The notes beneath the pieces were generated by a model, which did no database searches, was not told the origin of the DNA, and saw only the letters and a program-made list of their open reading frames with translations. The translations under genes were made by a program, and so were the position numbers. This document shows, in pieces, positions 48,489 through 58,902 of a DNA stretch of 64,000 nucleotides (positions are counted from its first letter, which is position 1; each line of letters begins with the position of its first letter). This DNA comes from Ilyonectria destructans (Eukaryota > Ascomycota > Sordariomycetes > Hypocreales > Nectriaceae), in NCBI GenBank assembly GCA_020740775.1, contig JAHEWK010000002.1:930001-994000 (forward strand). The letters run 5' to 3'.

Positions 48489-49259
48489 ATGTGTCTGACT
48501 CTCATCGTCCACGAGGCTGATAGTGACATTCGCTTTGAATCCATTATCAACGCCGAAAGCGGCCTGACAGTGTACAATCCTTTCCAGATGCCATATTGCT
48601 CCGTGGTGTACGAGAAGAAGGATCAAGAAGACAACGAGGTCCCCTGCACCAAAGGAGAATGGGATATTTGCAACCACAAAGATGATGAGTCGGCGTGCCA
48701 TGGCTGGGAGGGGTTTAACGTCGTCGTTCACAGCCGGAACGCAAACCAAACCATCGCTTCGCTGATATCCACATTCGGCGAGCCAGTGGACTTGTTGGAT
48801 GATATGAGGAAGACTAGTGCAACCCAGGCTCCCTATGTTCAAGTCAGACAGGCCTTTTTCGCCGCCGGTCAAAACCTCGCCATGGACGCTGAACGGCTCA
48901 ACTGGCACAAAAAGCAGTTCATTTTAGAAAATGGAAAGGATGCTCTGGCGACCATCAGATATCTTCGCATAAAATTGCAGAATAGTATCACAGAGTTGGA
49001 AAAGGCGACAATGACATGGGAGAAGTATGCAGAGCAAGGCAAGATGGAGCTATGCCCATCCAAAGGATTCGAGAAGCATCCCTTTGCCTCGTTGTTTGAA
49101 GTCCCACCAAACGCAGGAACCAGAATGTCGCCCAACCAATTGCTGAAGCATACCGAGCCACTGGGCCTCGGCCGGGTTCACGTAGTTGAGCACGTCGGTG
49201 AAGATTTGCCGGAATCCCCCGCCTCGGAAATCCATGACGCAGTCATGACTGGAATGTAG
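48489..49259 (+). CDS. MCLT-family protein, tandem copy 1
   Basis: 256-aa protein, first of three tandem paralogs of an unrecognised family. I start it at the shared MCLT(L/I/V) ATG; an open frame upstream from 48381 is not conserved between copies. Two conserved blocks are visible. One is C-x3-E-W-x-I-C-x8-C-x2-W-x2-F at about residues 54-77. The other is near the end: KMELCPSKGF...FASLFEVPP...PNQLL. Between them is a helical stretch with YVQVRQAFFAAGQNL. No signal peptide is seen from this start, so the Cys/Trp motif could bind metal inside the cell. No known domain could be named. Confidence 0.75.
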   Translation: MCLTLIVHEADSDIRFESIINAESGLTVYNPFQMPYCSVVYEKKDQEDNEVPCTKGEWDICNHKDDESACHGWEGFNVVVHSRNANQTIASLISTFGEPVDLLDDMRKTSATQAPYVQVRQAFFAAGQNLAMDAERLNWHKKQFILENGKDALATIRYLRIKLQNSITELEKATMTWEKYAEQGKMELCPSKGFEKHPFASLFEVPPNAGTRMSPNQLLKHTEPLGLGRVHVVEHVGEDLPESPASEIHDAVMTGM

Positions 49260-49808
49260 ATGGTGAGGTAGCCTAAGCTGTCGGTGCTGGATTAAATATG
49301 TCGGGGGAATTGGCTGGTTCAAGATAGTTGTGAAATTTTACTTAAAATTTGAATAGAACTGTTGGTATCGACTGTAATTGATTGCATTCTCCTCTTCATC
49401 ACTCTTGCATCCCTTTAAGCGCATGCCATGGACTGTATCCAATTGTCGCCCTGACTGCTAGTTCAGTGCTCGGAAACCCCGAAAGACGTTACTATCAGGA
49501 CATGATGTGTTCTTTGTCTAATTTTAATCAGAATGGCTAATGCTCATAGAACAATTGGTCTTCTTTTAGGCTTTGTTCAGGGTCACCGAGGTTTGGGCCC
49601 CGAATAAAGGTTTTGCAGTACCAATAGCCCTTTTTCTCCAGAACAAGGGCTTATGTTATGTTTCAATCCATCGTCTTTGTGAGAACATAAAGTAAGTCAT
49701 TGGATTAAAAAGGCCCTCTGTCTGCACTTGGTTGCCCATCATATCAGACTACTCATCACCCGCACGAACCCTAGATATCACTTCACCAAACCCATATCAA
49801 CCGCGACC
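49260..49808. other. Intergenic region between paralogs
   Basis: Spacer between MCLT copies 1 and 2. No gene seen. Confidence 0.4.
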
Positions 49809-50525
49809 ATGTGTCTGACAATTGTTCACCACCAATCTGAGCTTGAGATTCGCTCACCCGCTGTTATCAATCCCTTCAGTGGCAACAAATACTTCAACCC
49901 ATACCAAACTATCATAGAAGAGTGCCACTACGGAGGCGCCATTGGGGAGAACTTCTGCACTTTTCACGGTGACAGTGCCTCGTGCATCAAGAACGAATGG
50001 CAGATCTGCAGTGCTGAGGATGGCGAAACCTGCCTTGAGTGGCAGACCTTCCACGTGGTCTCTCCCAGCAAGGATGAGAGCTTCCTATCCAAGATGGGCA
50101 AGCCCTTGCTTCCTCTTGACGATAGACATGTCTGCAGTGACAGACATGCTTCCTATATTAAGCTTAGAAGGGACTTTTGGGAAGCTGGAACTCAGGTTCA
50201 GTGGTGGACCGAGCAACTTGACGTGTGCAGCAAGAAACTGGCAGTCCAGAGAGAGGCTTCGTGCGATGATGGATATCTTCTCATGTGCCTCAAGGAAGCC
50301 CGCAAGCAACTGCAGGACTACATCGATGAGTTGTTGACACTAACCCAAATATGGAAGATGTATGCCACGGACTATAAGATGGAGCCATGCCCGGCGGATG
50401 GATTCGACTTTGACACATTCGCCGAGTTCTTTCAAGCTTCACCGGAGAACGGGGTCCAGATCATTCCTTATCAACTGCTTCTGGATACTGATCCTGAGAG
50501 AAGCCCCATCAACTACCGGGGCTGA
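49809..50525 (+). CDS. MCLT-family protein, tandem copy 2
   Basis: 238-aa paralog of the genes at 48489 and 51657. It shares the MCLTI start, the motif C-x3-E-W-Q-I-C-x7-C-x2-W-x2-F (SCIKNEWQIC) at about residues 58-80, the middle helix YIKLRRDFWEAGTQV, and the C-terminal block KMEPCPADGF...FAEFFQASP...PYQLL. It keeps extra cysteines in the N-terminal half (CHYGG, NFCTF). The copies are clearly diverged, so the duplications are not recent. Function is unknown; no enzymatic motif is visible. Confidence 0.75.
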   Translation: MCLTIVHHQSELEIRSPAVINPFSGNKYFNPYQTIIEECHYGGAIGENFCTFHGDSASCIKNEWQICSAEDGETCLEWQTFHVVSPSKDESFLSKMGKPLLPLDDRHVCSDRHASYIKLRRDFWEAGTQVQWWTEQLDVCSKKLAVQREASCDDGYLLMCLKEARKQLQDYIDELLTLTQIWKMYATDYKMEPCPADGFDFDTFAEFFQASPENGVQIIPYQLLLDTDPERSPINYRG

Positions 50526-51656
50526 GTCTCGATCGGCAGCTACCGACTCCAAGAATTACTGCGGGATCATGTCAGAACCTCTGCCAACTTACACAGCCTC
50601 TGAAGCAACGATCCCGCTGCATAGGTAGCAAGCAAGGGAATTTGTGGGTATTTTCCTAAGAGTTTAAGAAAATGTATCCTTAGATTTGTATTATTTTGGA
50701 CCCCTGTAGCTTGGTAGATATTTCGAGGCCCTGATATTATTTTTACAATCAAGGGATGTAGAAGCTGAATTTTACGCTGGCTGGAGAAAGGACATTGGAT
50801 GTTTGGGCTTTGTTTTTCTCTTGTATAATTAAGGCTTAATATCAGCCGTTAATTTCCATAAATTATTGTTATTCGCACTTTTATTTGAAGTTCTTACGAA
50901 GCAATTCAGCCCAGGCGGCATAAGTCAAGCCTTAGGACACGGGAACGTTCGGCACAGGTCAATTGTCATACTCGTGAGGAAGGCAGATCCAGCTAAGAGA
51001 GTCCGGTCACCTATTTACAATGGTGACATTCCCTAACCGAGGTCCGACCTCCTACCGAATCTCCTTGCCTGTGTGCCAAGACCTGCTTGAAGCCGAAGGC
51101 GATGTCCTTTGATCTGACGGCGCTAGCCTGGGCCGCATGCCCAGCAACATCTTAGAACAAAGGCGTGTGATCTTATGCAACTGCTGTAGTCGTTGTGATT
51201 TCTAGTCAAAGGGACGTGAAATATTTATTTGAAGTCAACTTCCAAGCCAAGTTATGGGCATCATGATCTCAGTGGCTAGAATGGCCAGATAGCATGTATG
51301 TTTGCGTGTTTGAGCTGATGTTCGCATCCCTGTTCGGTGTCCTCCAAGACTAATCATAGGAACGTGAGAGCATTTAATTACGATCATAACTCAAAAATTA
51401 GTTGTGTTCCAGTGTGTTCATTGTATTCACCTTGATCTATGCATTGTTTGGGAAAACAGTCAATCAGTAGCATAACAAAGGTGAATGTTTTATTTCAGCT
51501 ACTGTAAAGTTGCCAAGATCAGGGAGTATAAAGCTACGGTTTGCGCAATGTTATTTCAGCTTCAACCTAAAGAAAGATCCAGATCATCGGCTTACAATAT
51601 TTAGCCAACACGCCAACACGAGAAACTACTTTGTTCAATACCACACAACTGCCAAC
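50526..51656. other. Intergenic region between paralogs
   Basis: About 1.1 kb without a supported gene. TATAAAG at 51527-51533 lies about 125 bp before the ATG of copy 3. An A/T-rich part is at 50810-50890. Confidence 0.4.
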
Positions 51657-52394
51657 ATGTGTCTCACTGTTTGTACCCACAAGTCCGATCTCAACATTAC
51701 CCGTAGCTGCATCCTCAACCCTGACAGTGGTCGGCAAATCCACAATCCTTTTTCCAATTGGTACGGGAACTATGGGCAGATAAATACTCCAAGAAAGTTG
51801 GGGAGAAACGCTGCAGGACCAGGATATAACTGCCAAGATCATGTGGGCGAAATCTGTGACAGGGAAGAATGGCAGATCTGCAGGGCTACTGATACCGTTG
51901 CGTGTCATGGATGGCAAAATTTCCACATTTGCATTCCGATAGACGGAGAGTTCGACATCCTACACCATCCCGTCTCGGAGTTTTTGCTTGAACCTAAAGT
52001 CAAGCACCTTTCTGACGACACACAGATTCCTTACATCAAAGTCAGACAGGGGCTTTTTCAAGCCGGGGTGCAGGTCGCATCTTTCACTCGCTCTATTATC
52101 GACACCAAGCGGATACGAAGTCAGTGCATGACGAGTCCTTTCTTCGATAATTTTTCGTGGCTGCTCGAGCATGATCTCAGTGGATTGCGAATCAGTCTCG
52201 ATGAATTGAACAGGTGGACGAGCGAATGGGAGGCGTACGCCGAGCAAGGCAAGATGGAGGTATGCCCCGCGACAGACTTTGATTCGCACCCATACGCTGC
52301 TTATTTCGAAGTTGTGCCGGGCACCGACGACATGCCCTCTCCGAATCAGGTGCTAAGGGAAGGCGCTGGGACACAGCCCGACGGGCCTGCCTAA
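51657..52394 (+). CDS. MCLT-family protein, tandem copy 3
   Basis: 245-aa third paralog. It starts MCLTV and carries the same Cys/Trp motif (ICDREEWQIC followed by ACHGWQNF) at about residues 65-90, the helix YIKVRQGLFQAGVQV, and the ending KMEVCPATDF...YAAYFEVVP...PNQVL. It has a longer N-terminal loop than copies 1 and 2. It shares more with copy 1 in the CHGW block and the AEQGKME segment. No signal peptide is seen from the chosen start. The array is same-strand, with start-to-start distances of 1.3 and 1.8 kb. Function unknown. Confidence 0.75.
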   Translation: MCLTVCTHKSDLNITRSCILNPDSGRQIHNPFSNWYGNYGQINTPRKLGRNAAGPGYNCQDHVGEICDREEWQICRATDTVACHGWQNFHICIPIDGEFDILHHPVSEFLLEPKVKHLSDDTQIPYIKVRQGLFQAGVQVASFTRSIIDTKRIRSQCMTSPFFDNFSWLLEHDLSGLRISLDELNRWTSEWEAYAEQGKMEVCPATDFDSHPYAAYFEVVPGTDDMPSPNQVLREGAGTQPDGPA

Positions 52395-52832
52395 GGTAAC
52401 CCCCTGGGATGTATAGCATAGGCTCTAAGAGCTACGGTGCGATTGTGCTGTCGATGGAAGTACTTGGCATGTAGATGTTTGGATAAACGGCTAGATAGAT
52501 TTGCAGAATAAAAGAGTGCTCGTGATTTCTCATCATTGGATTGCCTGTAGTCAAGTAAACCACAACTCACCATGTGATATCAAAGAAACCCTCAAAACAT
52601 AGGAGAGTGTGACAACTTCGTTTACAAATACCAGGTACGGAAGGAACATGCGGCTGGTTAATTGCGCAGCCGAATTGCTGTCGACGCCCAATTCACCGCC
52701 ACGTTTTGGTCGCTTGCACAGCAGGTCAACCATACTGCCACTGGATTACTAGTCCTTCAACCGGACCTCGAACGGGACCTCGAACCGAGCCCCTCATCTC
52801 ATTTGATCCCACAACCTGTTACGCCGAACATC

Positions 52833-53900
52833 ATGCTGCATGCCTCTCCCATGCACACCACACCGGAGAAAAGCTTGGATGAGAAACAACGACGTCGGGC
52901 TGTCGCATATTATGCCTAGCAAGCCGTCGAAGACGATAAGGAGGAGGAGATGGAAAAGAGACTGGACGAGAAGATGGAGAAGCTACTGTGCGAGATTCTG
53001 CTTCGCATCGAAGCGCTCGAGACTACGGCAAATGAGGAAAGAATAATTCGAAAGAAGACAAAGAATCGCCAAGACAGGAGCAGCAACAAACTGCGAAAAC
53101 AGGTTGTCGAAGGGAGCAAGAAGATCTCCACCTTGTCAAAGGAGAATTCTATCTTGTCAAAAGAAAACTCCATCTTGTCAAAAAAGTGTCAACAAGACTC
53201 GGAAAACGATAGACGCCAGATCGGCGCCTTACGGAAGCAACTTCATCGGATGACCAGGAACGCCTTAGACGTCAAAGCAAACATCGATTCCTTTTCAAGG
53301 CAGCTTCGGCAGGTGACCGAAGGCGTCGAAGACTTCAAACAAGGTACTACCAAAGATATCAAGAACCTCAAAGAAAATAGTGAGTCCTCAATGACACAAC
53401 ATCGAGAGACTGCCAAAGATATGAAGAACCTCAACGAAAAGAGTGAGGCCTCAAAGACACAACTTCAAAAGGTGACCAAAGACATCAAGCATCTCAAAGA
53501 CATAGCCGACTTCTCAAAAATGCAGCATAAACACGCTAGCAACCTCCCTGCCCAAATTACCACCTTGCTCTAGTAGAATCGACAGACTGCTAAGGACCAT
53601 AGAAAACTGGAAGAAAGGAGCGACGCCTCGGCAGCGCAGAATCGAAAGGACATCAAAGATCTAGAAGTCAAATATGGCAACGAATTCGCTCGTATCAGGA
53701 GCGAAATCCCCAAACCAACAGCTCGCTCCACCTCCAAGAAATCGAAGGGAAAGAAACGAGCTCCTTGTGTTGGTCTCATCCTGATCATCAAAAGTGCTAT
53801 TTGGGCGACGATTTTTTTTGGGGATCTTTTGCTTTTGTTTCTTTTGCCATTTTTTTCACTTTCATCTGTTTTGCAATTTGATCTTCGAAAAAGACGTTGA
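52833..53900 (+). pseudogene. Coiled-coil membrane protein gene broken by in-frame TAG codons
   Basis: A single frame is open over about 356 codons except for TAG at 52917-52919 and tandem TAG TAG at 53571-53576. It encodes a long coiled coil rich in Lys/Glu/Gln with internal repeats: about three copies of an 8-residue (L)SKENSI(L) unit at 53131-53185, then (T/A)KD(I/M)K(N/H)L(K/N)E-type repeats. It ends with a basic stretch and a hydrophobic helix (VGLILIIKSAIWATIFF). All three stops sit where CAG (Gln) would fit the coiled coil, so CpA-to-TpA change explains them. Alternatives are a real shorter protein (52950-53573, 207 aa) or an in-frame intron ending at the TAGTAG. It looks like a gene lost by mutation. 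Confidence 0.55.
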
Positions 53901-54555
53901 GTCTTTTGACCGGTATGGTGTTGGAGAGCCCGCACTGGTGTTTTAATGACTGTCGGGCAGACTAGCCGCGACTTTTAAAGTCACTGCAATGCTTAAGCAA
54001 TTGAGCGCGCATACTTTTCCCCTTCTCTAGCTTCCGATGTATACTTTTTGTTTTTCCTTCAATTTCTTACCATGCTCTCGCAGCAGCTCTTATTAGATTT
54101 CCTACTTCCCTTCTATTAGACTTAGATTCCTGCAGGATCCATAGACTGTCTCCTGTTCGGTCTGCACCAAGTGCATTCCCAACAACAAACCAGATACTGC
54201 AACGTGAAAATTATATCTTTTTCTGTATGAATGTTAAATAAAATGCACCAAGTGAGACGTCCAGACTTGTTCATCCACAGGCATCGTTTGGATGGTTGTG
54301 TGGATGGTTTGGTGTAGTTGCCTTAGACGCCTGTGTCTGCAACCGGATGACTAAGCCCCCTTAGTCATCCGAAATTTCCCACCACCAAACGCGCCCCCCT
54401 GACACACCTTACACGTCTCCTCAGCGAGCAGCAGCCAGATAATCAATCGCATCGCAACTGTGCCATCGCCCTCACCACCCGCTCGTTTGCGCCCCTCGCT
54501 CTCCCCCGTCTCTCCTTTTACGAAAGTCGACTCGCCGTCAACCTCGCCCGCAATC
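53901..54555. other. Intergenic region
   Basis: Between the broken coiled-coil gene and DPM3. No gene seen; CT-rich toward the DPM3 start. Confidence 0.4.
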
Positions 54556-54951
54556 ATGACTCGCGCCCAGCAGACCATCTCCCTCGCCCTCCTCGTCTCC
54601 TCCGTAGGGCTCCCGCCTCTCCCCTGAACCGATCAACGACAGGGCGATTCGCTAACCTCGTGCGCCGCAGCTTTACCTCGCCCTCTTCCTCGAGCTCATC
54701 CCTCTCCCTCCCGTTGTGCAGGAGCAGATTGTCCCTGTGGTACGTTCCCTCCGCTCTCGGTCAGCGACAGCAGGCTAATACAATGACAGCTCCCCTTCTG
54801 GGCCCTCGTCTCGTTCGGCGCATACCTCCTCTTCCGCCTCGGACTGGGCATCCTCACCTTCAACGATGTCCCCGATGCTCACAAGGAGCTGATGCAGGAG
54901 ATTGACGAGGCCAAGGTTGACTTGCGAAAGCTGGGTGTCGACGTCGACTAA
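54556..54951 (+). CDS. DPM3: Dolichol-phosphate mannosyltransferase subunit 3
   Basis: Small ER membrane subunit that tethers and stabilises the catalytic subunit of dolichol-phosphate-mannose synthase, needed for N-glycosylation, O-mannosylation and GPI anchors. Exons are 54556-54603, 54671-54739 and 54790-54951 (introns of 67 and 50 nt). The spliced 92 aa is the usual length. It has two membrane helices (about residues 7-25 and 38-58) and a soluble C-terminus with the conserved FNDVPDAHKELMQEIDEAKVDL segment in which D-x2-E-L...D(I/L) is the family signature. Because the exons are short, the gene is invisible without splicing. Confidence 0.93.
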
Positions 54952-55219
54952 ACAGCACGCCTGCTACGACCGACACAGGAATCATCTAATGGACATAGAG
55001 AAAAAGAACGGAGTGTCAGATGCTACAGGCACATCCAGGCCCTAATCTAACATTTGGCCAAATATATTTAATCACAGGCGTACTCCTGATGGTATCTTGG
55101 TCTTGCTTCACTCGTACAATGCGCCTCGCGCCACTGAACCCTCCTCTCTGGGGCAGCCCTTGCCCACTTCATGAAGTCGATCATCCTTTCGTATCTCAGT
55201 TCGTGCCTTTACCGCAAAA

Positions 55220-57254
55220 TCATGCCATGTCTCCAGCCACCAATGCTACAATTGTCCGGACTGCTGCCTCTGGCTTTTCTCCGCCTTCCACTAGTTCTGC
55301 AAACAGCTCGGGGATCTTGCCCAATGCCCCCCGTTCATCCATTTGATGCCCTGTGCAAGACGTCAGTAAACAGTAACAGAAAGGGTCAAAATGAAAACTC
55401 ACATTTCCCTGGAACGCCAATCATGACCCCCAGCTTAATCTGGGCCTCTCCCGTCCAGTCAAACCCAGTCTTCCACTCAAGCCGCACGGCTCTCAGACCC
55501 TCGTCGTCGCTCGGAATTGAAACCTCAAACCATTGTTGACCCAGGTATCGTATGAGATCTGCCTTGTTGAGGGTGTCGTCTTCTGGAGCAACTTCTTCAT
55601 CCTCCTCGTCATCCTTCCTTCGTTTGGATTTCCGTGTTCGCATTTTCCCCGCTGCTTCTAACACTGCACCTTTCGACCCAAGACCCTTCTCCAATTGGCA
55701 CCAAAAAGCAGCACGCTCCGTCGCAACTCGTACCCACTCCCCCATAGCCCACGACAGGATGCCAACATTCCGTTGCATGGTTCGGTTGCAGTCTCCGGCG
55801 CAAATTTTCTCGACAAATGGTCCCAGTTCTGCCTTCGCGGCAGGCTCCAGTGCAGCCACCTTCAGGTCGAGAATGGTCAGGTCCATGGCGTTGACCGTCA
55901 TTTCAATCCGTGACGTGAACATCCCAGGAGACTCGCGGGAGCGTAGAGTGATCGAATGTACCTGTCGTAATGGCTGATCTGCCTCTTGTGGGAGGACTGA
56001 GAGTTTTGAAGTGAGAGAAAAGGGGCTGAACAACTCCAAATAGGGAAGTTCTTCTTCGGCCGTCATAGGGACGGGGTGATGAGACTTGATATTGAGCTCC
56101 TCTCCTTCCTCCTCCTCCTTGTCACTAGACACCAAGGGCGCGGGAGCTGGCGACTTTCCAAATGGAAGCAGTCCAATGGGGTTCAGTGCCATCTTGACCA
56201 GTTGTTGAGACGACGTAAGTCGTGACCGAGAACTTTCCGCGACGTGTTGACGTTGTACAAGATCGATAATCTTGTCCGGATCAGAGGGCGCCAGTACCCG
56301 ACCTGATTTCTGCATGACCCTGATGCGTTCGTTCTCCGCTCGCGCCGTTCCCAGGTCCTTTCTCAACTCCTCAATCTCTTCTCGCAGGGCATCTCTCTCA
56401 TTCTTCTTCGTCGCGTTCGGGTCAAAGACACGAGGCTTCCTCGGTTTGGCCGGTGGCTCTTCAACAGGCACAGTCTGCCGTGGAGCTTCTTTTCCAAACA
56501 GCGGCCGAGATATGCTCTTTGCTGGAAAGCTCGAGTTTTCGGATATTCGAGCGGGAGGTTGCTTAAGGGGAGAGCTCTTAGGCTTGCTTTTCTCCCTCCA
56601 TCGCAACGGGCTCGAGTGGATTCCTCGGGGCGGAGTCGACGAAACGATATCGGGTACAGAAGGCGGCAACTCTGGCTCGGGGATTTCGGACTCGGGCTCG
56701 GGTTCTGACTCGGGTATCGAGGCAGAAGGAAGGCCAGGCGCGTCTGGCGGAGGTGATCGTCGGAGGACTCGACCAAGGAATGGGTTGGCCTCCTCTTCTT
56801 CGTCGGAAGCTGGTGGCGGTAATGGACGCGGGTTCGGCCTATTTGGTGTTCGCCTCGCTGCCGCTCCCATGCTTCCTCCTGCGCGTCGAATTGACAGGCC
56901 TGCGCCAGGCGTCGGCTCTGCATCATCCGTCCTCCCCACGTCGCTCTCCAACACGCTGTCCGCCAGGCGAATCGCCAAGAGCTCCGACGGGCTCTGCTCT
57001 ACCGGGTCATCTCTGGGGGCCTGCGGCAAGGCGCGGCGGGCATTGGGGCTCTTCTGGGGGGATGTGGAGCGTCGTCTCTCAAGGATTTCGGGATTGTGGT
57101 GTGCAAGGCTTGCTTTGGTCGGCGAGGCGAAAGACGGACGTTTCCGTCGCGCTGTGGTCTCGGCGTCTGGCGATGTGGGAGTCGTGGATGCGCCAGCGAT
57201 GTCGAGAGAGGTGCGAGGCGATGTGCGTCGCCGCTTTGGTGCAGACTCCTCCAT
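55220..57254 (-). CDS. Large conserved nuclear-type protein of unknown function
   Basis: 660 aa from exons 57254-55403 and 55350-55220. The 52-nt intron (GTGAGT donor) replaces an early stop with the conserved-looking end WHQMDERGALGKIPELF. The first ~300 residues are disordered, with many SP/TP pairs and basic clusters (APKRRRTSP), suggesting a phosphorylated nuclear protein. A coiled coil lies at about 308-335 (LREEIEELRKDLGTARAE). The C-terminal 250 residues look globular: LELFSPFSL, ITLRS, an AMDLTILDLKV strand, then CNRTMQRNVGILSWAMGEW and a basic KRRK/acidic linker. The architecture resembles kinetochore or chromosome-segregation proteins, but I cannot name a family. The start is the first in-frame ATG. 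Confidence 0.8.
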
Positions 57255-57856
57255 TGCCGGCTTCTGTGTTGTTATGTTTCGCAGGTGTCTGTCATGTCTC
57301 CCTCTCTGTCCGCTTACTTTCACGCTGAGTTGAAGCTATGACGGCGGGCGATTAGTGGTGTCGCATTGAGCGATTGTTGACATGGACCAGTCGCGTCCAG
57401 AGGTGGGCCTCACCGCCTGCCAAATTTGGCCAGCTGCAACCAAGACAAGCCACTGAAGAACATGGACACTTGGAAGCTCCGCAAGATCCAAGCGGCTCGT
57501 CTAAGACGTGCAATTCCAGTGACATTCAGTGTTCAATTGTGTATCGGTCTTTTGCCACACAGAAAACGCCCTTCTGACTACCAACTTTATGAGCGACGCG
57601 AAAACATGTGATACGCGGGCTCACGTGACGCTCTTGGTCAGCTCCAGGTACGTACCCATGCACACCAAGATGCTAGGTTCCATCGGTCATCCCGCCCGAT
57701 GACGTCCGAGGCAAAGCACGGAATTCCGAGTCACGACTCCAAGAAAGTTGTTAAAGCCCCGTTGAGCCGGATCGCCACTCTCAACTCAACACACAACCAA
57801 CCTGCCACGAATGCAGCCTCGATAACCCCTCGGCCTTTTCTGCCTTTCTCCTGATC
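57255..57856. promoter_or_regulatory. Divergent promoter region
   Basis: 600 bp between two head-to-head genes (the nuclear-type protein and the OXLD1-like protein), likely holding both promoters. No clear factor site was recognised. Confidence 0.35.
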
Positions 57857-58594
57857 ATGTCAGTTCCAGCGCGATTGGCCCCTCGGTTGCGACCCTTGTG
57901 GTCCTCGGCTACAAGCACCCGGTCTTTCGCGAGCGCATCAAAGGCCGCCGTCGAAGAGTGGCCGCAGAGAACCCCGTTGGGACCCTACTACGAGAGCATC
58001 CTCAAGGCGCCGTCACCCAAGCCGAGACCTGTCGAGTTACCCAAGTCCACCGACCCTGCTGTCTCGCCTGCCGACAACTCAAAGCCCGACACCTCTGCGT
58101 CCTCGCCCACGCCGGCAAGCACAAGCCAAACCACGTCGAGTCCAGCAGAGCAAACGCCGGCAGAACGGGTGCGCAACATTTTCGGCTCGCGCGTGCTCAC
58201 CCCCGAGGAGATGGCTGTCCGCCTCGCAACCAAGAAATCACAGTCGACGTACATCGGCGGCATCCTCGTGCCCCCCAAACCCGAAGAGCCCGACAACTGC
58301 TGCATGAGCGGGTGCGTCAACTGCGTGTGGGAACGGTTCGGCGAGGAGATGGAAGAGTGGGCGCTCAAGAACACCACCGCGCAGAAGGCGCTTGCCGCGA
58401 GCGCCGGATCCGTAGACGATGATGGTGGCGGTTCAGATTCCAACTGGACACCGGGCATGCCCGGCCCCAAGATCGCCAAGGACCTCTGGGCCAAGGATGT
58501 CTTTGAGAGTGTGCCGGTGGGCATTAGAGAGTTCATGAAGCAAGAGAAGCGACTAAAGGAGATGCATGAGCGAGAGGCTTCGGCGGGCAACTAG
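57857..58594 (+). CDS. Oxidoreductase-like (OXLD1/YPL107W-type) mitochondrial protein
   Basis: Intronless 245-aa protein with the oxidoreductase-like N-terminal domain motif PPKPEEPDNCCMSGCVNCVW at about residues 139-158, defined by Cys148, Cys149, Cys153 and Cys156. The N-terminus (MSVPARLAPRLRPLWSSAT) is Arg/Ser-rich without acids, a good mitochondrial presequence. Residues about 50-105 are Ser/Pro-rich linker. A C-terminal helix (IREFMKQEKRLKEMHE) follows. The family is mitochondrial, and its biochemical role is poorly defined. The cysteines could bind a metal or cluster. Complete and ordinary in length. Confidence 0.88.
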   Translation: MSVPARLAPRLRPLWSSATSTRSFASASKAAVEEWPQRTPLGPYYESILKAPSPKPRPVELPKSTDPAVSPADNSKPDTSASSPTPASTSQTTSSPAEQTPAERVRNIFGSRVLTPEEMAVRLATKKSQSTYIGGILVPPKPEEPDNCCMSGCVNCVWERFGEEMEEWALKNTTAQKALAASAGSVDDDGGGSDSNWTPGMPGPKIAKDLWAKDVFESVPVGIREFMKQEKRLKEMHEREASAGN

Positions 58595-58902
58595 ACGAGA
58601 GTTTGCGAGTTGGAGCACCAACCAGGTAGAGGCGACAGAATACCCGCCATGGTCCCATACATAGAGGGACCGTGTATTTAATAGACTTGATGATTTAATG
58701 AATAGACTTTACATAGCCATTTTGTATAGACACCTTCATGGTTCCCTCCTATGCACCTTTATGACTGTTCATATGCACCCTCATGGCTCCCTCAACTCCG
58801 AGTGCAAACTCTTTCAAAATAGTCTCGATTCTCTGGAAAGATGTGCTTCCTTTCGCAAACTTATAATTATCCGAGGCTTTCCTTCATATACAGTACATCA
58901 TA
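58595..58902. other. Intergenic region
   Basis: Short spacer with imperfect direct repeats of CTTCATGGTTCCCTC / CCTCATGGCTCCCTC near 58733-58793. No gene seen. Confidence 0.4.

Noticed and set aside
56272..57333. Plus-strand 353-codon open frame
   Set aside because: Antisense to the disordered part of the gene at 55220-57254; Ser/Gly/Arg-rich with no motif.
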